The translations under genes and the position numbers were made by a program. This document shows, piece after piece, positions 13,022 through 24,401 of a DNA stretch of 64,000 bases. The stretch comes from Gadus chalcogrammus (Eukaryota; Chordata; Actinopteri; Gadiformes; Gadidae): contig NC_079422.1 of the NCBI RefSeq assembly GCF_026213295.1, forward strand, positions 19,994,940 through 20,058,939, in the 5' to 3' direction. Within the stretch, counting starts at the first letter, position 1. Every line of letters starts with the position of its first letter. The notes beneath the pieces were generated by a model. That model made no database searches. It had not been told where the DNA came from and was given only the letters and a program-made list of their open reading frames with translations.

Positions 13022-13560
13022 ATGAGACGTAAAATAGACAGAGAGGGATTTAGGAAGAGAGAGACAGATAGAGAGAGAGACAGATAGAGAGAGAGAGACA
13101 GACAGAGACAAAGAGACACACACAAAGAATGAGACGTAAAATAGACAGAGAGGGATTTAGGAAGAGAGAGACAGATAGAGAGACAGAGACAAAGAGACAC
13201 ACACAAAGAATGAGGGAGGGAGAGAGACGGAGAGAGAGACACACACACATGAAGAGAGACAGACAGACAGAGAGAGAGCGAGAGACACACACATTAAGAG
13301 AGACAGACTGACAGACAGACAGACAGACAGAGAGAGACCGAGAGACACACACATGAAGACAGACAGAAACACAGACACACAGACAGAGAGTGAGCGAGAG
13401 ACACACACATGAAGACAGACAGACAGACAGAGAGTGAGCGAGAGACACACACATGTAGAGAGACAGACAGACAGACACACAGACCGAGAGTGAGCGAGAG
13501 ACACACACATGAAGAGAGACAGAAAGAAAAACAGACAGACTTACAGAGAGAGCGAGAGAG
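13022..13560 (+). repeat. Purine/CA-rich irregular minisatellite field
   Basis: The field is built from GAGAGACAGAC and GAGAGACACACACATGAAGA blocks. The ACACACACAT core recurs six times between about 13244 and 13503, at irregular 42-60 bp spacing. Its left part contains a near-perfect direct duplication: a block of about 55 bp beginning AATGAGACGTAAAATAGACA occurs at about 13021 and again at about 13129. All long open frames here are products of the repeat. Confidence 0.85.
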
Positions 13561-14412
13561 TGAGACGGGAGCGGAAAGGTCTTGGGTCTGGCCTGTGGTG
13601 GGAGCAGGCCATGGTCAAGGTCGTGAACAGTGCCATGCAGAGACGTTGGGCAGGGGATTAAAGTGGACAGAGGGCGAGTAGCAATTTTGAATACTACTCC
13701 ATATAATATTCATATATCCAGGAAAGTCTTCATTAAATATAGTAGAAAATCCTGAGCGCATTCATGAATATTTGCCCATTTGTGTACACTATTTACACGT
13801 TAACACAAGGGGCTTAGAGTATAGATTCAGGCAGTGTTTTACAAGAATAATTCTTTTGTTCACAGGATTTCCTTGGCTGGGCATGTAGCCAAATCGGTTT
13901 AAATTAGGTTGAAACATCTCTGCTGGGAAACTATCGTGCTCAAAATCAGGATAACCTAATATTTGTCCATTGTAATTTCCTCCAAAGTTAGAAGCCGGAA
14001 ATGAGAGTTAACGTCTCTGAGGCGGAAATGACCCAGGAAAGAGACAACCAGATTGTTTTACCTATGGAACCTGGGGGTTGGGCTATAGCCCACCTCATGC
14101 AGAGCAGCGCTGTGGTCACGTCCATCTAACCGCAGTAAAATAGCCTTGGTTCCTGAACTGAGTTAGCGATGCGCAACAACCTGCAGACACACTCGCTGAT
14201 GTACAATGAATCCTCATCTATATTCCATCCATATCACTATCCAATATTTAGCCAGCAAACTATTCAGCCAGCTCACCTCGTGAGGAATGGGCACGCATTC
14301 ATTAGACGCTTGCATTATTTATGGGGGGTAAACATTGCAAATTAGATGGTAATAATTGATGTTTAACAGTATGTATTCTGCACTGTTAATTAGTCGTCAA
14401 GTCTGCGCTGTT

Positions 14413-14540
14413 AGGGGGGCAGAATAGTCTTGTGGTAGGAGGGTTTGAATCCTGGTGCTTGGTTGGATACCAAGTATACGTCTGGGCTAGCCGTGAGCTT
14501 GATGCCTAACCCCCAGGTACTTGATGAATGTATTCACTGA
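14413..14540 (+). mobile_element. Degenerate tRNA-derived SINE-like fragment
   Basis: The head GGCAGAATAGTCTTGTGGTAGG is followed by a B-box-like GGGTTTGAATCCTGG, spaced as in a tRNA-derived SINE. The body segment GAGCTTGATGCCTAACCCCC resembles the 'GGGCAAGACACTTAACCCC' part of fish SINEs. It is diverged, has no clear tail or flanking duplication, and is tentative. Confidence 0.45.
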
Positions 14541-15482
14541 ATGTTGCTTTGAATTATACCTTTAAAGATTTTTTTATGAACTAGTATTACGAAAAGTAAA
14601 GTGACCCTGCAAGTAGCCCTCTGAGTTGAAGTCTAGTGAGAGGTTCAAAAACGATCGCAAATATACCACATATTATCTCCTTCAGCCAATAATAGCAAGG
14701 TTTAACAAATAGCTTCAAACAAATAACGTTGTACTACGTAGACTCGTTGCCCGATTTTCGGCAATGAAAACTGAAGGGATTATACTTTGTGTGGTGTTTA
14801 GTCTGCACTGAGTTGTTTTATAGTGGCTATTTAGCCAACTTGATTGTCAATTTACTGCAAAAGTCAATTTTGTCCAATTCACTGCCCATTTAACTGGAAC
14901 ATTTAAAAAGTGCTTGGTTCATAACAATGGAAATTGTGATATTGTATCTTCTGAGTTAGAAAAGGTACCACTGCATTTGTTACAGGAAACAAATTTCTGG
15001 TCATTAATTGTGATAATTATACTAATTATACTTTTTTGTAAACCTCTCAACCACACATTCTCTCACAGGGTTAACTCAGAAATATATCTCAGCTAATTCA
15101 ATTGATTTGCTACAATGTGTTTGTATGTATGTTTGTGTGGGTGTGCTAGTGTGTAATAATTGGTATTATTATAATATATATCAAATGCAATCTAATCAAA
15201 TCCCGTCGGTAAGGGAAGATTAGGCGTAGGGAGAAAGATTCCGAAGCAGAAAAACAAGCTTAACTTATCAAAAGAAAGATTAGAACTTTATTCATCGCTG
15301 TGGGGGAAACATGGTGAAGGTGTTAGAGGAGCGAAGCACACATAATCGGCAGAATGCAATAAGACACAAATGATAATAACAACAGATGTGAGAAATAAAG
15401 ACCTACACAGCAGACAAAGAGGACAGGCTGGTGTACTAAAGAGATATGCCTCATCCCTATCTAGAGGAATGGAGGTGTGGGT

Positions 15483-15618
<136 letters not shown>

Positions 15619-15830
15619 AAGAGAGCGTTTGTTGTTTTTGTAAATGTGTGTATGCGTGTGGGTGTGTGTTTGCGTGAGAGAGAGAGCGAGAGAGAGAGAG
15701 TAGGTGGGGTGTGTGTTTATTGTTTTTGTGAATGTGTGTATGCGTGTGTATGTGTGAGAGAGAGAGCGAGAGAGAGCGTGCGTTGGTGTGTGTGCGTATA
15801 GGTTTGTGTTTGTGAGAGAGAGAGCGCGGG
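15619..15830 (+). repeat. Compound minisatellite, about 86-bp unit, 2.5 copies
   Basis: A unit made of GTTTGTTGTTTTTGTAAATG, then TGTGTATGCGTGTG, then a GA tract begins near 15627. It recurs near 15714 with few changes, and a partial third copy follows. The array directly abuts the long (GA)n and probably grew from it. Confidence 0.75.
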
Positions 15831-16325
15831 TTAGGGTTACTCGGAGGGACGGAGGATATTTAGACTGCCTCCCCAACGCATTCTGCCGCTCCGCTCCGGC
15901 ACAGCTATCTCTGCAAATCCATTAGTTCAACTAATTCCCATCGCCAGCTGCTGAGCTATCTCAACCGCACCTCTGGAGTTGGGCAATGGTCTAGGACTTT
16001 GTGGGGGTGGAATGTTTATTAGCAAAATGCGAAATTAATTTGCTTATTTGGGTACCCGATGTTTTCATAACTCAACTGTGGAAGTCCTCGAGGAAATCAG
16101 GCAGAGCAGGCGGGATCACCCAGCGTCTCTAAAGAGGAAAATGTCTACATTCCCACTAATGGATCATGACAGTTGCGACGATTTGGTTCACCCAGGCCTG
16201 TCTTGATAACTCACTTAAACTTTTACTCATTTATTTTAGATTGCACACAAGCCATTGTCTTGAGAATGAAAATGTAAAGTAGCACACACGACAGAGAGAG
16301 TGTGTGAGCCGTGTGTCTCTCTTAC

Positions 16326-16438
16326 CTTGGTAGGCGATCTTGAATCCGTGAGCGCTTACTGCAAAGTCGCTGGTAAGTCTCAGCGAAAAGATGGATCCAG
16401 TACTGGTTACGGGAGCGGGAATGGTAAACCCTGTTAAC
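16326..16438 (-). CDS. csmd3: csmd3 exon 3: second half of first CUB domain
   Basis: This 113-bp internal exon is found by reading the minus strand between a TTTCGCAG acceptor and a GTAAGA donor. It encodes the end of split Arg134, then LTGFTIPAPVTSTGSIF through SDFAVSAHGFKIAYQ, residues 135-171, and the first base of Glu172. The motif LTSDFAVSAHGF is the conserved last strands of a CUB domain. Asp158 sits where calcium-binding CUB domains place a ligand. It contains no cysteine, so this CUB keeps only the first disulphide pair, which as I recall is usual for CSMD. Entry phase 2 and exit phase 1 fit exons 2 and 4 exactly. The exon is too short for a long ORF and was recognised by homology and splice signals. 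Confidence 0.93.
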
Positions 16439-16484
16439 CTGCGAAAGAGAGGAGAAACAATCCCTTAATAAGAGCACCAACTCC

Positions 16485-16564
16485 GCACACACACACACAC
16501 ACACACATACACAAATGTGCGCCTACAGACACAAACACACAAACGTGTGCGTTTGTGTGTTTGT
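16485..16564 (-). promoter_or_regulatory. (UG)n tract plus perfect hairpin upstream of exon 3 acceptor
   Basis: In the csmd3 transcript, an (AC)12 run at 16485-16508 becomes (UG)n about 46-70 nt upstream of the exon 3 acceptor. Next to it is a perfect hairpin with 15-bp arms at 16531-16545 and 16550-16564 and the loop TGTG. UG tracts near 3' splice sites are known binding sites for TDP-43 and CELF proteins. An effect on exon 3 inclusion is inferred, not shown. Confidence 0.4.
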
Positions 16565-17551
16565 TTCATTCTTCTTTTATGAATATGTGGCTCTTGAAGG
16601 TAGTGGTAAAACAGTAACCTTGGATTTTATGCACTTTTTAACTTCTGAAAGCGGGGGTAATATCAAACATCATTGAGCGCGTTCAATTTGTTTACTCCTT
16701 CGCTCCGTCTCCATAAAAACCGGCTCCCAAACGCCGGAAGAATGTTAAAGCGCAGTGTTCAGCAATAACACGGCGCGGCCTTTACAGTCATCAACCCCGT
16801 CCATTGTTGGGAGTGTTGTTGATGGCAGTCAGCTGCATTGTAACAAACGGCTTTATTGCTCCCCTTTCAAATTAGGTGCAGATCTAAACAAATCCATGGG
16901 CTTGACGATGTCGTAAACAAGATGTGTGGCGGACCCGTTCCCTCCGAGCCATTCCAGCCAGCCGTTCTATCGACCCTTTAGACTCCCAGAAGCTAGGCGG
17001 TGCAACGGTAATCCCGTGAACAGCGCCACGGATGCACCCCTCTTCCTGTCGGAGTTTCCACTTAATAGGCAAATCGATATCCTATTGCCTCGTTTTGATA
17101 TTATCTGCTGTACAAAACGCACTAAAGGCTGAATATTTACCAGACGAGAGCACAGCCGAATCCTGTATAGGACTATCACCCCATGGGCAAAGACAAAATA
17201 ATGAAAAAAAACATCTTTATGGTAGCGAGAAATAAGGGGCTGTATTTACAGCTTCAATAGAGATTCCAATAACACAACAGTGAACTCTGCTTCTTTTCAC
17301 AGTGAATAAACACCCTGTGCTGCAGCGACTGCACTTTATATACCGAGATAACACCAGCAGTCAATTCCAAGCTAATAGAGTTTGGGATAAATCTTCTACA
17401 AAAGATACAACTTGGATAGAGCTACTTTTAAAATGTGGTTTTCTACGGCGAAACCCTGCTGGTTTGACATTAACGTCCCAAGAAGTTATTGCCACTCTTT
17501 GCACTTGCCCCTGATGATCAGCTTTTCTAATACAGTAGAAATTCTCTGACG

Positions 17552-17610
17552 TAAGATAAGATGTACTTTTTAAGCCTGAGATGGGAGGGTTTGAATGCTA
17601 GAATATTGAA
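17552..17610 (+). repeat. Dispersed repeat, copy 1 (AAGATAAGATGTACTTTTT)
   Basis: This copy shares TAAGATAAGATGTACTTTTT, then AGATGGGAG and TTTGAATGCTAGAAT, with the copy at 18105-18160. The pattern resembles the 3' end of fish LINE families ('AGATAAGATGTACTTTATTGATCCC...'), suggesting two decayed 3' ends 553 bp apart. Confidence 0.5.
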
Positions 17611-18104
17611 TGGTTATCTGAGGAAACTTGTTGTTGGTTTGCTTAAACTTAAGTCATCGACAACACAGTCACAATGTCTAGTACATTAAATAAGAATATA
17701 TGTCATGCTGTTTTATTAATGTATATCTTTTTTTCAAAAGATCTGACATTAAAAGGGAAACATATCGCTGGATTAACGTCATAATAGGAACGCACTAGAT
17801 GGGTGTTGATTTTGTTGCTGTGCAACGTATTTTATTAGGGGGTGGTAATTTTATCCATATATTTCTCTGCTGGTTAGCCATACCACTGAACAGTCTAGAA
17901 ATGCTGGTGGACAGGAACACAATTAATCTGGTCAGTATTACCCAATCTCTTCATAGACGGCTCATATTATTTCTAGCCTTTATTCCATCGCTGCCTAGTC
18001 AAGCCATAACAAATCGCGCTGTGTTCATTGCTGCTCCAAGGGCAAGAATGCACATGTCTATTTTAAAGTGATATATACAGGCAAAAAATATATATACATA
18101 TATA

Positions 18105-18160
18105 TAAGATAAGATGTACTTTTTGAGTCCCAGATGGGAGATGTTTGATACTAGAATTTA
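18105..18160 (+). repeat. Dispersed repeat, copy 2
   Basis: This is the second copy of the repeat at 17552. It is nearer the presumed consensus, as it keeps TTTTTGAGTCCCAGATGGGAG. It is preceded by an AT-rich TATA microsatellite-like stretch at 18071-18103. Confidence 0.5.
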
Positions 18161-18692
18161 ATTTGTACATATATATACATGACGCTACATACTCTACCAT
18201 GTGACCACTGCCTCTCAAAAACGTCTAGTCCCCAACGCTGGTAGTGTGTGGTGTTGGTGTTCCCCGGGGAACTAATTAGGGCTGACTAGAGCAGTTGGTG
18301 GCTGTAGAACACTTAGTGGCAGCGGACCAACAGCGTACACAGAGACAGAGGAGAGGTCAAACCGCCTAGAGGGGGGGACTGCAGTCGTTAAAATACGACA
18401 CCAAATAACAGTGATGGTGGCGGCATAGAATGCATTAAAAAGAATGTAATTAACAACCCCGCCCGGCCCTCTTTTTTCCAACATGATGCACCCACCACCT
18501 TAAGATGTATGGCTGTTAAGCCAGCAGCAGCGTCACAGACAGCGAGGGGCAGAAGAGATGTTTCGGGGAGCAAAAGTAAGTTGATGTTGCGACGGAAAAG
18601 GTTAAAGTAAAGTGAAAATGTGAAAGAGAAATAGATCTTCTGGAGGAGGGGCAGAAGGGGCAGTGGGGTTTGTTGAGTGTGTGTGTTTGAGA

Positions 18693-18807
<115 letters not shown>

Positions 18808-19127
18808 AGGGAAATAAAAAAAGTTACTAAAACTAGCACATTGTTTTCTGGTTTGTGCCCAAGAAATTCATCATGACACCTCCAGGGAATGACAATGCCA
18901 TAAAAAAAGCAACAAGATAGGGTGGGCGCAATGGTTTTTAAACATCCCCACAACACTTCTCCTGCTACACCGTTGTATTGGCAGTATTTTGTACAAATAA
19001 CACATTTCTTATGTCATTATAAAGTCAGGCCGCTGCTGACAAACGCAGGTATTTTTCTTGTACGTTAACGCTAGATGCGAAGTCCGTGTTCTTTCTGCCG
19101 TATGTGTTTTGTGGCGTTCCTCTGCCT

Positions 19128-19408
19128 CAGTGGTTCTCAAACTCTTTCTAGAGTACCAGGAGAAAAAATAATGAAATTAACATAAATAATGTATGTGGTT
19201 GCTATTTGGCAAACATTTAAAGGGTGCAAATGCTCACAATTCAGTGAGAAACATGGGCATGGGTTTCATGCAACTGTTAACTGTTAAATAAAGGGGTTCC
19301 TTATATAAAATAAAATCGATATATATATTATTTATTATTTTCTGTGTAACCCCTGCAGTACTTCAAAGTACCCCTAGGGGTGTGCGTACCCCCATTTGAG
19401 AACCACAG
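19128..19408. mobile_element. Complete non-autonomous hAT-like MITE (281 bp)
   Basis: The left end is CAGTGGTTCTCAAACTC. The right end read in reverse is CTGTGGTTCTCAAATGG, an imperfect terminal inverted repeat typical of hAT elements. The flanks carry an 8-bp target-site duplication with one change: CTCTGCCT at 19120-19127 and CTCTACCT at 19409-19416. Inside the right end is a GTACCCCTAGGGGTGTGCGTAC stretch seen in related vertebrate elements. There is no transposase frame. Confidence 0.85.
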
Positions 19409-21672
19409 CTCTACCTGTTCAACTGCTTGCTTGGTTTGCAAGTTTGGCGGTATTGGGGATCAGTGGCAACAGTACCCAAGGTTGTAAAGTGATGCCGACT
19501 TCCCGACCCCGCTCTAACTTGGCACCGGTGTCCTCACTTTACATTGTTAGCGGGATCTTATCGCATCCATTTTTATTCCAGGTTGTCTAGCGGTGAATTA
19601 ATATCAGTTGACTGGTCCCATGCCCAGATGGCTCCCATCCTCGTTGTGGCTTTGTGATCCTAACACCAGTGGGGTTGTGTTGAATTGCTTTATGGCAACA
19701 CAGCTGCACGGAGGGAGAAGGAAGGATATATGACTTCCATCGCTATATTTCCGAAGAGGCCGGAAGATTATTCAATCCGTTTTTCCAGCGTTGTTGTGAA
19801 AAACGACAGATCGGCAGCGATCCAATTTAAGATCATGCTGTGTTTTACCAAATGCTATTCTGAACCAAGAGGGAGAACAGGAGATTGCCGACCAAACTGT
19901 GACAAAAATATAGAGAAAAGGAACACAAAATCAGTTCTGCTTTGGCAGTAGCAGCATATTGTGAATCTGTCTTCTCAGACACAAAACTGTCGATAAATGA
20001 TATCCCAATCAGACTCTGCTGCTGAGCATGTTTCCAAACTACCTCAAAGCCCCCACTATACAGGAAAGCAACACCCAAGCCCTGGGAGAAAATCTAATTT
20101 TCGGCTCTAAAGAATTGAACAAAAACCCTGTGATAGCAATACGGAGCCCACTCAAAGCGACGATAAAGTGCTCCTTAGTTCCTTCAACATTCAGCCTAAG
20201 CAGGATAGCTTAACAAAGAAAAGCCGAACCAAACTCTGACCACTCTCCTTTCAGCTCCCCCAGCACCTGCCACAGAGCAGTCAGGACTAATTCATTGTGA
20301 TGGTGCATTTTCAATTTAATGTTTTTTTAAATCAGAGATGGACAGCTAAGGATGGATTTGCTATTAAGTAACACCAAGAGGTGAAACTGAAAAAACCTGG
20401 TACAGGCGTGGATGGAGCAAAAGTATAGCTGGACATGTCTCCATAACAGGACTTTTGCACACAGAATGTATACGATAATACTTTTTAGGCATTCAGACAA
20501 TAAGCAACACAGTCAGAATGCAGTGTGTGGATTTCCCTTTTGTTGGTTCATATTATTGAAGAGAATGACTTTTGTGTATGCAATGCATGCTTTTTTCCAA
20601 AAACAGAAACTGTACACTACAACATTTTCAGTTTTCATGTTTATGTGGTTTACCATGTAGACAGGGTCACAATATGCCTGTTTAAACCTTGACTTTTGCC
20701 TTATACTTATTAACAATCAGCCTAGCATTGAAGAATCGGATCCAGACTTTGGCATTCAGCATAACCATTGGCAACAGCAGTTGCAGACCTAGAGTTAGAA
20801 TACTTCAAGGCTCCAGACTTCTCAGATTTGCCATAGTGCGGCTCAAGGGTTTATGGGTCTCAAATTTAGCCAATGGATATAATTCCTGTGAAATACAGCC
20901 GTGCTCGGGGGCATTGGGAGAGATAAGATGGAATGTGTGAACTAGCTTATCCAGAAACCATTTCTGGGTCAACCATGAATTTTCGACATTCCCTACATTG
21001 ACATTGTTATATATATTGAAATGTCTACAGTCTACACAACAAACCACATTGACAATAGGACAATTGTCTACAAGCAATTTGTTTGCACAACCAAACATTT
21101 TTTTAATTTGCACAAAGCGCAATGCACTGTATGGCAGAGGAGTCTTTCAAAGGCCTTTACAGTATTATTATCAGCCCTGGACGTTTTGGGAACCTGATCA
21201 AAACCACACTCAGAAATGTATTTTTGTGTCAGTAGAAGAAGCAGGGTTGCCTTGCCTCTGGCCTTCATAAAACACAAACTTTTGTAGCTGTAGATAAATT
21301 TGATCAAAGCTCACGAAACAAAAGGGAAAATGACCAACGTTGATGGGTGAAAAAAACACAACGAGTCCAATATTCCTTCATTTTTAATTAAAGCCAATTA
21401 ACTCCGCTCTCTGGGTCCAGAGAATGATTAATTACTGTTGGTAACCGGTGTGCTAACCAAACATTATTCTTTGTTTCCCCCACTACGGCATCAAACCACC
21501 AAGTTATGTTAACTCTTCGCTGCGAGTTAGAAACGTGTTTGCTCCGTCGCCCTCAGGTGAACCCAGGGTGCACCGTGTAGTACCGCAGTCTCCCAATCCT
21601 GTCTTTCACCGTGGAAACGAGAGTACAGAGCCGACACCGAGAGCAATGCATGCAGAAACACTAGATCCTGAT

Positions 21673-22036
21673 CCCCCCCTCCCCCCCCCCCCCCCCCCCC
21701 CCCACCCAATACACATCTCCTGTCCCCGGCCCACGGATGGAAAAAGGAACTCGACGTCGCCGCGGCTTGAGTGAAGCGCCCCGAATCTCGCTGATTGCCT
21801 GGCGAGATGCAGCCTCGCCTTGCCCACCTGAACACAAAGCCCACCTGAACATCAGCACCCCCCACCACCCCGAAGGTGTCCCCCCCCCCGCCGGTCTCCC
21901 CACCCAACTCGCCCTGCCTACCAGCCCCCTCTGATTAGTGTGTCACATCTCTGCCGTTGTGAGGGAGAAGCGAAACAGGCATGATATACTTCAATTTGGC
22001 TGACTCATTGTCTGTCTGTCTCCATCTATCTACCCC

Positions 22037-22101
<65 letters not shown>

Positions 22102-22140
22102 TCACTTCGCGCCCCCCCCCCCCCCCCCTCTCTCTCCCTC
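21673..22140 (+). repeat. C-rich and CT-rich low-complexity stretch
   Basis: There is a C homopolymer of about 23 bases at 21681-21703, a second C-rich stretch near 21880, a (CT)n run at about 22038-22097, and a third C run near 22110. The intervening sequence is GC-rich. The open frames here are proline- or glycine-rich translations of the repeats. Confidence 0.85.
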
Positions 22141-24372
22141 CCTCTCTCCCTCCCTCCCCCCTGTGGCTGTGCCCATGTTAAGTCACAACCACGGCTATGC
22201 CCATGCGAGGCCCTCTGTAACCCGCCCTCCTCAGGGGGGACGGGGGCGGACAGCACCAGCTAGAGGGAGAGAGGAGCAGCAGAGTGCTGCGGTGGAGGAT
22301 TGATCTCACTCCAACTTGTAAATCACAATCCAAGTGTTCTTTCTTGCGTCCGCGTCGCGGTTAGATCCCGGTCTAAGAATAACACTTGTGCTACCCCGCT
22401 TGTCTGGCTCTCGTCAAGACAAAGGAGAACAAGCAGGAAGAAAGAAAACGCCGGCAGGGAGTGATTAATCGACTTCTTTAGCACGGGCGTGGCCCCAGTC
22501 ATTACATCACGCCCCCATCACACCGCCACCGCCGGTCAGGCATTGATTTTAATAACTGCAGGATGAAAGGTCGCATTTTCCAATCAATTAAGTCTGTCCC
22601 ACAGTCTTTCCCACAGAAAACGAGGTATAAGTAGAGGGTGTTCTTCTGCCCAAAACCACCAAAGATAATTGCTAAAGCAGAGAGCATTGAGAGGAGCCAT
22701 GTAGGTGGTGTTTCACGACGTCTTCTTCCTCCTACGATTCCCTAGATGGATGACGAGCATGACCAGTGGGGTTTTGGTTTGAGCGAAAAAAAGCCATTTG
22801 TGTTCATCTGTTCCTCGCCATTAGTGCTCTGCGCTCGTCGTGAGACAGGTGTGCAGAATAAGGATGATTCACACTCTCGGCTCTCTCAACTTTTAGGCAA
22901 TACGCCCACAACTTAATGTTGAACTATATTGAACTGAACCAGATTGAATCCCCTTCTTTGTATCCGCCTTGGGTTTGTTAAATATTTTCAATCAATCTTA
23001 TCCATATTACTTAGATTGGCAAATTAGATCAGATTTGAGAGGATTTATAGCATGTTACTCATACTACAGAAGTAACATTAACCTCTTCGGAACAGAAGCC
23101 GAATCACAAAGCCATTGATTCATTAAGGTCAGGCTAGCTAAGTCTTCCTACATCTATATGTGACCAGACACAATTTAACTTAAGTGTAATTTCGTTTTCT
23201 CAATCCTTTCTGATCTCTCAATAACTTAAGTAGAGAAGGCCTCAGTTAGCGGTCGATTTTATTTAAGATTAAATATATTCACTTTCCATTTTGTTAAGAT
23301 TACCACAAAGAGTCTTTGTAACCAATCATTTCACAGCTACTCGCACTGAAATCCAAAAGGGTATTTGTTTAACGTAACAGCGAAGGCATACTTTAATTAT
23401 GATGTTACAATCAATGGTAAGAAAAACGTTGTTTATGTTTGTGGATGACCAAAATGCATCAGCCCTAACCCCCGCCATCTCTTTTAGCATAGCCCTACAC
23501 ATTGATTAAAGATACACTGAAAACATAATTACCCTCATCATCCCAACATTCAATTAGGACAAATCTACACTCATTGATCAGCGCAAACAGCAACAATAAC
23601 GATACATAATAAAACGATTTCTTCTGTGAATACTTCTTTGTAATTCAACGTGCTCCAGCTTTACTTCCTATATAATATTTAATCAAAATAATAATGAGTG
23701 CTGCCTGCTACCAACCCTTTCTAATCATGGGGTGGACTTGCTAGATGTTACAATAAGCACAGCCCTGAAGAACCGATGTTGATGGGAGGGTTTCAGAGAG
23801 CAAAGAGAATTAGTAGATCAATGGAGGGACACACTAATCATGAGTGCGTCGATTCTTTATGTAAAAGAAACCTTTTGTCTGTTTCCTTTCTGAATTCACC
23901 TCATTATTAATCAAAAGGGATTCATAAATGAAGGAACCCTTTAATCTCTATCAAGGTTTCTATTCACAATCAGCTTCTGAAAAAAGAATCTGACTCAGTG
24001 TTATGTATGAACAAAGACGCGATGTCCCCGAGCTCTAGTCGGAGCTTCCTACTCCATTTATTCAACCAACTAACTCACGCATGCGCGACTCACATCAAGA
24101 GGGCAAAACCAATTCGAATGCATCCATGTCGTAAACATACGTAACATAACATGCATTGCTGCAGCAATGTCCAACATAACACTCAGATGTCACATTTCTT
24201 CTTAATCCTGGAGAAACGTCTAGTCTGGAAGGCATGAAATACACATAAGATACCGTCCCTTGGCGGAAAAAACAAAACAAAAGAGCCTGACTTCATAAGG
24301 TGGAGACGCCGCTCTTTGAAGTCGAACCATGGAGATCTGTGCTATGTCTTGCGCAATAAGCATGTCAGAAAA

Positions 24373-24401
24373 GGGGGGGGGGGGGGGGGGGGGGGGGGGG
24401 G
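24373..24401 (+). repeat. Poly-G tract of 29 bases
   Basis: An uninterrupted G run in intron 2, giving C29 in the csmd3 transcript. The length may be affected by sequencing error. Confidence 0.9.

Noticed and set aside
13022..13560. Possible CRISPR-like repeat/spacer pattern
   Set aside because: Repeats are irregular, purine-rich and directly derived from each other, and the genome is vertebrate.
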